From JABMMZ01 sp040403495 (GTDB lineage Bacteria; Bacteroidota; Bacteroidia; NS11-12g; UBA955), in the NCBI GenBank assembly GCA_040403495.1, contig JBBAKM010000013.1, positions 15,773 to 79,772 of the forward strand: a stretch of DNA of 64,000 nt, read 5' to 3'. The notes beneath the pieces are model-generated. The model searched no databases. It had not been told where the DNA came from and was given only the letters and a program-made list of their open reading frames with translations. The stretch's first letter is position 1. Every line of letters starts with the position of its first letter. This document shows, in pieces, positions 60,165 to 64,000 of this stretch. The translations under genes were made by a program, and so were the position numbers.

Positions 60165-60902
60165 TTAGAAATAAATACTTTGCACTCCAAAATCGATTAT
60201 TTCTTTTTCAATTGGGTCATTTTTGTCAAAAGGTTCACCATTTCTTACGTTCAGTATTTTTTCTGGAATAATGCCCTTTTTTGTAATTTTATATTTCAAA
60301 TTAAATTGCGAATTTAACCCTTCAAACTTCCCATAATCATTGGAATATCCCTGTATAAGAATTCCATCAATTTTACCATTTTGTTCCAAATAAACACCTA
60401 ATAATTTACCACCTATCAACTCATCTTCAATTTCTTCAAACAATATTGAATTACCACTTCTTCGAATAATTAAATTCTGATAATGAGAACAACAAGTTCC
60501 CAAACCATAAATTGCAAATTCTGGACTTAGGTTAATCAATGAAATCGAATCATTAATATCAATGACTATTATAGTTGTATCATTAAAATTCTCAGCATTA
60601 AGACGAGCAATTTGAGAAAGTAGTTTAGTGGAGAAATCAAAACCTTTCTTAGCATATTTAGCTTTCAAAAATTTGTAAATTACAGAATCTTCAAAATTGC
60701 ACTCATAATTTAATAAATAAGCAGATTCAAGCCTAGCCGATTGATAGTATTTTTGGAATTTATAAAAGTTAAAACCGTCTTCAATTCTTCCATAAGTCTC
60801 ATTTAAATTAGATTTTAAAACAGAAAAGTATTCCGAATGTGTTTTTGTTTGCGTGCAGTTAATAAATAGAAAAATCGAGAAGCTTGTAAAAAACCATTTC
60901 AT
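60165..60902 (-). CDS. Lipoprotein of unknown function
   Basis: 245 aa. MKWFFTSFSIFLFINC is a lipoprotein signal (lipobox FINC). The mature part has VNLSPEFAIYGLGTCCSHYQNLII-like Cys pair (GLGTCCSHY) and ends FGVQSIYF; predicted mixed alpha/beta. No family recognised. ATGA overlap (4 bases) with the lysozyme-like gene upstream makes it the last gene of a three-gene operon. The stop codon lies 12 bases from the attC-like element A. Confidence 0.72.
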   Translation of the reverse strand: MKWFFTSFSIFLFINCTQTKTHSEYFSVLKSNLNETYGRIEDGFNFYKFQKYYQSARLESAYLLNYECNFEDSVIYKFLKAKYAKKGFDFSTKLLSQIARLNAENFNDTTIIVIDINDSISLINLSPEFAIYGLGTCCSHYQNLIIRRSGNSILFEEIEDELIGGKLLGVYLEQNGKIDGILIQGYSNDYGKFEGLNSQFNLKYKITKKGIIPEKILNVRNGEPFDKNDPIEKEIIDFGVQSIYF

Positions 60903-62086
60903 ATTCTTGATAATATTTCAGGAACATAATTCTTTGTCTGAGATGGCATTTCGGATTTAGATGAAAGTAATGTCCAATTGATTGACTTATTTCTCTTGAT
61001 ATGATTCATCATTGATGGTCCGGACCAGTTATAAGAACCAATTATACACATTTTCCAATTCAGACAGTCCTTCCCATCATATTTATATGCCTTAGATAAG
61101 TACAACTCATAATTACTTGCTAAAATACACGTCAGTAAAATTATTGCATTCTCTGGGTCTTTTCTTAAATCTTTTTCTGTCTTTTCTACAAATTTTATCC
61201 CTTTTTTAGATGCCCAATTTTGGCCCTCCTGCAATGCAGCTAATCCTATCTGTGCGATTCCAATATAACTATTATTAACAATACCCTTTTTTCTCAAACC
61301 AATTACTTCATTTGAAATTCCTGAAATATTAGAATTGGTTAAATCTCCCGATTCTTGATATACCAATGCTTTAAGTTCAGACGGGTAAATTGTTATATCC
61401 TTCATAAAATTAAGAGCTCTTGTAACTTGAACTCCTTCAAAGTAAGAATCAAATCTGTTTTTTTCCGTTTTTTCTTCTTTGATTGAAATTATTTGTTTCA
61501 CAAAAACTTTATAATAATGTTGAAATTCTCCCTTCCCTTGTGAACTAGCCTTCAAATTTTTATAACGAGTGTGTGTGAGTTTGTTAAGTTCGGTATTTTC
61601 ATCTTCGATTGCCGCCTCGTAATTTCTGTGGAAATCAAGAAAGTTGTTATCAATATATACTTTATAATTGAAATTCGGATTATATACATTTAATCTCATA
61701 TAATCCCATAATCCTGTGATGTTTCCTGATTTTCCTGTTCGTAATAATGTTAGAGTATTTATATCCGATTGAGGTAATCCTGTCATTTTTAGAAGTTCAT
61801 CAATCAATTTGTCGCGCGTGGTAAATTTTTTACGAACGATAGCCCAAGTGCTTCCAGAATTTTCAATTTCTTTTTCTAATCTTAGACTCTTTACTTCAGT
61901 CAAGTTATTTGTTCCTAATGCAGTTGTACATTTTATGATTTCAGGTGTATTTTTTTCTGATAGATTGTTCGTTTCAAAAAGATTTAATGTAGAATAACTA
62001 GCATCAATAACTTTCGATACGTCTAATACATCACCTGTATTATATTCTTCACCCACGTTCCAAGGGTTCACAAACATATTTTTCAT
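60899..62086 (-). CDS. Lysozyme/transglycosylase-like protein
   Basis: 395 aa. The C-terminal half contains PSELKALVYQESGDLTNSNI (candidate catalytic Glu), SYIGIAQIGLAALQEGQNW, DPENAIILLTCILASNYEL and IIGSYNWSGPSMMNHI, the E...QI...N pattern of SLT/goose-lysozyme folds. The N-terminal 190 residues (KFTTRDKLIDELLKMTGLPQSDINTLTLLRTGKSGN) are unrecognised. No signal peptide, so it would need another route to peptidoglycan. It starts 2 bases after the stop of the 570-aa gene. Confidence 0.62.
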   Translation of the reverse strand: MKNMFVNPWNVGEEYNTGDVLDVSKVIDASYSTLNLFETNNLSEKNTPEIIKCTTALGTNNLTEVKSLRLEKEIENSGSTWAIVRKKFTTRDKLIDELLKMTGLPQSDINTLTLLRTGKSGNITGLWDYMRLNVYNPNFNYKVYIDNNFLDFHRNYEAAIEDENTELNKLTHTRYKNLKASSQGKGEFQHYYKVFVKQIISIKEEKTEKNRFDSYFEGVQVTRALNFMKDITIYPSELKALVYQESGDLTNSNISGISNEVIGLRKKGIVNNSYIGIAQIGLAALQEGQNWASKKGIKFVEKTEKDLRKDPENAIILLTCILASNYELYLSKAYKYDGKDCLNWKMCIIGSYNWSGPSMMNHIKRNKSINWTLLSSKSEMPSQTKNYVPEILSRI

Positions 62087-62088
62087 AA

Positions 62089-63801
62089 CTAAGCAGGATT
62101 AGAAGTTGGACCACAATTACAGCCACTTTGAGGCACATCACAGCATTCACCAAAAACTTTTTTATACATTGCTGCTCTCTCGGTAGGGTCGGTAATAGCG
62201 TTGATGATGTCAATGCTCTGTTGCTTGATGTCATTATTAAGCTGTGATTCAAGAACGGCATTATCTTGCAGTTTGAGGTTAAAACAGTCTAAAGCCTCAC
62301 CTTGTCCAAGAATAGAATCTACAATTACAGAATCGGTTGGTAACACTCGGTGTGTTACATTTTTAATGATACCTTTTACTTTTATTGGTTCTGCCCCTAC
62401 AAAAGGTGTGTAACTTGTTTCTAAATTTGGATCTTTTCTAAATCTTGGTGTTGTCTTAATTGCTGTTGGCAATGGGTCAGGAGGCCACGGTGTCCCAACA
62501 GAATGATTAAAGAAGTCATAAATATTTTCTTCATACTTCTCTAAGAAGCTTTTCGGATGTTCAGCATCTTCATAATCATAAATATTTCCCAATTGGTTTA
62601 CTATTTCTTGAAATGTTACCATTGCATCAGCTGGGTTTGTATAAACCTGTTCCAACATTGGCAACAATCCGTCTATCTTAGTTACAATTTTCTTTTCTTC
62701 ATAACCATTAGAAAAAACAAAAGTTACATCGTCCAAATAAGTAACTGTAATCAATTCTTGATTAAGTTGGCGGAATACAAAATTAAGAGTTCTACTTTTG
62801 TTTAAATTCTCTAATACACGAGTAACAGTGCTTTCTTCACTTTCAGTACTTGTGGTGCTGGTTTCGGTATTTACTTCTACTTTTCTATTGCTAACAGACT
62901 TTTGAGTTTGTTTACTTAAAGCACGATTGAGTGTTTTAATGCTTTCTTCTCTTTCGCTATTCGTAGTTTTGCTGTAGCTTGCAGAAGCACTTACTTGTAT
63001 TTTTGGCAGTGGTAAACTTAAACCACCACTTACTTTTTTGTCTACATTTGAGGTGTCTTTTGTATGTGTGTTGCTTTCTTGCTCGGCTAAGGTTTCTAAA
63101 TCACTTGCACTTTCATCACTAAAACTGTCAAGCACATTTTGAACATCTTTTTTGTTAGTAACAGTTTGCTTGTAAGTTTTTATGGAAATGGTAGTTTTTT
63201 CTCCTGTGAGAAGCGAAAAGGTTTTTACAGTTTCACCTGCTCCATATCTTCCTAGATAAGTATTTACTCTATAATGTTCAACCATTGTAATTTCAGGTTT
63301 TACATTTGCTGGCTTCGGTCTAAATTGAATTACATTATGTCCTGCCAAATTGGTGGTAATAACGGGCATAGCATTTTTAGAAAGTTCAGCCACTTGCATT
63401 ACTGGCATACCTGCCACTTTAACATCGAGTACTGGCATTGTTGGAGATTCAGATAGTGTTAATGTCGCTGCATCTGCGATATTAACCAAAGAACTTACAG
63501 ACAATTGACTTAATTCTGTCCCCATACTGGCAGGGGCAGTAGCTACTACGCCTGCAAAACTGTTAGCAATATTGGCGGTAAGCTGTCCAGTATCTATGGT
63601 CTGCACTTTGTCAAAGTAAGAATCTACTGGATGAGTTTTGAAATTAGTGTTGATTTTTGCAATATCAACAGGTACAGGCAAATAAACATTGGCAACAAAA
63701 CTTGTAGTTTGGGGAAGGTTGTAATCCAAAACGGGCGGATTGTCACCGTTACCCAGCTTAATCATTGGCTTGGGGTCGAGGCAGGATGAATTTTCTGGCA
63801 T
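62089..63801 (-). CDS. Large unknown protein, first gene of the three-gene module
   Basis: 570 aa, no signal peptide. Layout: a Val/Pro/Ala-rich first 180 residues; a conserved-looking core VEHYRVNTYLGRYGAGETVKTFSLLTGEKTTISIKTYKQT; then a Ser/Thr/Glu-rich, coiled stretch (about 240-330, with SASASYSKTTNSEREES); a beta-rich part (LNFVFRQLNQELITVTYLDDVTFVF); and a Cys-rich tail (GECCDVPQSGCNCGPTSN). I do not recognise the family. The GEKTTISIKTYK core and exposed Ser/Thr linker suggest a structural or delivery protein, not an enzyme. It lies next to a lysozyme-like gene. Confidence 0.65.
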   Translation of the reverse strand: MPENSSCLDPKPMIKLGNGDNPPVLDYNLPQTTSFVANVYLPVPVDIAKINTNFKTHPVDSYFDKVQTIDTGQLTANIANSFAGVVATAPASMGTELSQLSVSSLVNIADAATLTLSESPTMPVLDVKVAGMPVMQVAELSKNAMPVITTNLAGHNVIQFRPKPANVKPEITMVEHYRVNTYLGRYGAGETVKTFSLLTGEKTTISIKTYKQTVTNKKDVQNVLDSFSDESASDLETLAEQESNTHTKDTSNVDKKVSGGLSLPLPKIQVSASASYSKTTNSEREESIKTLNRALSKQTQKSVSNRKVEVNTETSTTSTESEESTVTRVLENLNKSRTLNFVFRQLNQELITVTYLDDVTFVFSNGYEEKKIVTKIDGLLPMLEQVYTNPADAMVTFQEIVNQLGNIYDYEDAEHPKSFLEKYEENIYDFFNHSVGTPWPPDPLPTAIKTTPRFRKDPNLETSYTPFVGAEPIKVKGIIKNVTHRVLPTDSVIVDSILGQGEALDCFNLKLQDNAVLESQLNNDIKQQSIDIINAITDPTERAAMYKKVFGECCDVPQSGCNCGPTSNPA

Positions 63802-63882
63802 AATTTTTAGAATTTGATTTTAATTGAACGATTTATTTGATTTTTTATTGTATCGGTTTGTAATTTTTCGGTTTAAGGTATT

Positions 63883-64000
63883 GCCTAACGGTTTGCAGCT
63901 ACAAGAAGTTGGCGATTTCGAAGCACTAAACTGTCAACTAAGCAGAAACTTTGATAGAAGCACAAAGCTTGATTTAACCACTGAACCGCCACTTTTGGGT
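63883..64000 (-). repeat. attC-like palindromic element B (cut by window end)
   Basis: On the minus strand it ends with GTTAGGC (63883-63889), fitting the R' core GTTRRRY. Arm GCAGCTACAAGAAGTTGGCG and the 35-bp block at 63957-63991 match element A. The other end lies beyond 64000. It bounds the three-gene module on the promoter side. Confidence 0.6.

Noticed and set aside
59999..60190. 63-aa minus-strand frame across the 60.0-60.2 kb gap
   Set aside because: It lies almost wholly inside the attC-like repeat A, and its composition (Arg/Cys/Ala-rich) is unlike neighbouring proteins. It is a by-product of the repeat.
62201..62805. Plus-strand frames opposite the 570-aa gene
   Set aside because: Cys/Ile-rich antisense shadows; the minus frame is continuous with clear domains and operon coupling.
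60021..64000. Interpretation of elements A and B as ends of an insertion sequence or transposon
   Set aside because: The elements are in the same orientation, not terminal inverted repeats; no transposase lies between them and no target duplication is visible.

Overview
The window is chromosomal DNA of a low-GC (about 35% by eye), non-phage member of the Bacteroidota. Evidence: several secreted proteins end in type IX secretion (T9SS) type A sorting domains; promoters follow the Bacteroidota -7 consensus TAnnTTTG rather than the E. coli -10; Shine-Dalgarno sequences are essentially absent; and Bacteroidota-typical conserved families occur (DUF3276, DUF3467, DUF4920, DUF502, PorT- and PorV-like barrels, LuxC-like acyl-CoA reductase). 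PaaABC and a carotenoid cyclase suggest an aerobic, probably pigmented environmental heterotroph. I cannot place it below phylum.

Layout. 1-4.4 kb: a truncated M43 metalloprotease and a T9SS cargo protein sharing a propeller-like domain, arranged divergently around a small XRE regulator. 4.4-9.2 kb: tRNA-Leu(CAA), purD, DUF502, an ECF sigma factor overlapping a lycopene cyclase gene, and a pterin pair (PTPS-like + folE). 9.3-17 kb: an M1 peptidase fused to an Omp85-like barrel, DUF3050, a TPR-CAP protein, an ABM monooxygenase and a divergent SAM-hydrolase-like protein. 17-30 kb: PhoH, purC, T9SS NHL/PKD protein, PIF1-like helicase, TerC, pentapeptide protein, ALDH, MeaB, flavoprotein and secreted amidase, followed by a 0.78-kb repeat-rich gap. 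30-43 kb: pdxJ with a helix-hairpin-helix barrel protein and a PorV-like partner, RCK protein, lon, a lipoprotein with a CX3CH motif, LuxC-like reductase, arginine decarboxylase. 43-55 kb: miaA/3-hydroxyacyl-CoA dehydrogenase, FG-GAP T9SS protein, murF, MenE-like ligase with a Tat-type aminotransferase, a CsgG-like protein and paaABC. 55-59.2 kb: a Cu-type P1B ATPase between two tandem-domain universal stress proteins.

The accessory part is 59.2-64.0 kb. A VapBC-type toxin-antitoxin pair and a tight three-gene minus-strand operon (unknown 570-aa protein, lysozyme-like protein, lipoprotein) are separated and bounded by related imperfect-palindrome elements of about 130 bp. These carry GCCTAAC/GTTAGGC-like ends and resemble integron attC sites. 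Orientation and order fit gene cassettes, but no integrase is in the window, so a dispersed palindromic repeat family remains possible. This is the best candidate for an undescribed system.

Other notable points: an in-frame pair of oppositely oriented palindromic repeats inside one T9SS gene, several promoters lying 2-6 bases from start codons (candidate leaderless mRNAs), and two unlisted small membrane-type ORFs. No rRNA, CRISPR, insertion sequence or phage structural gene was recognised.
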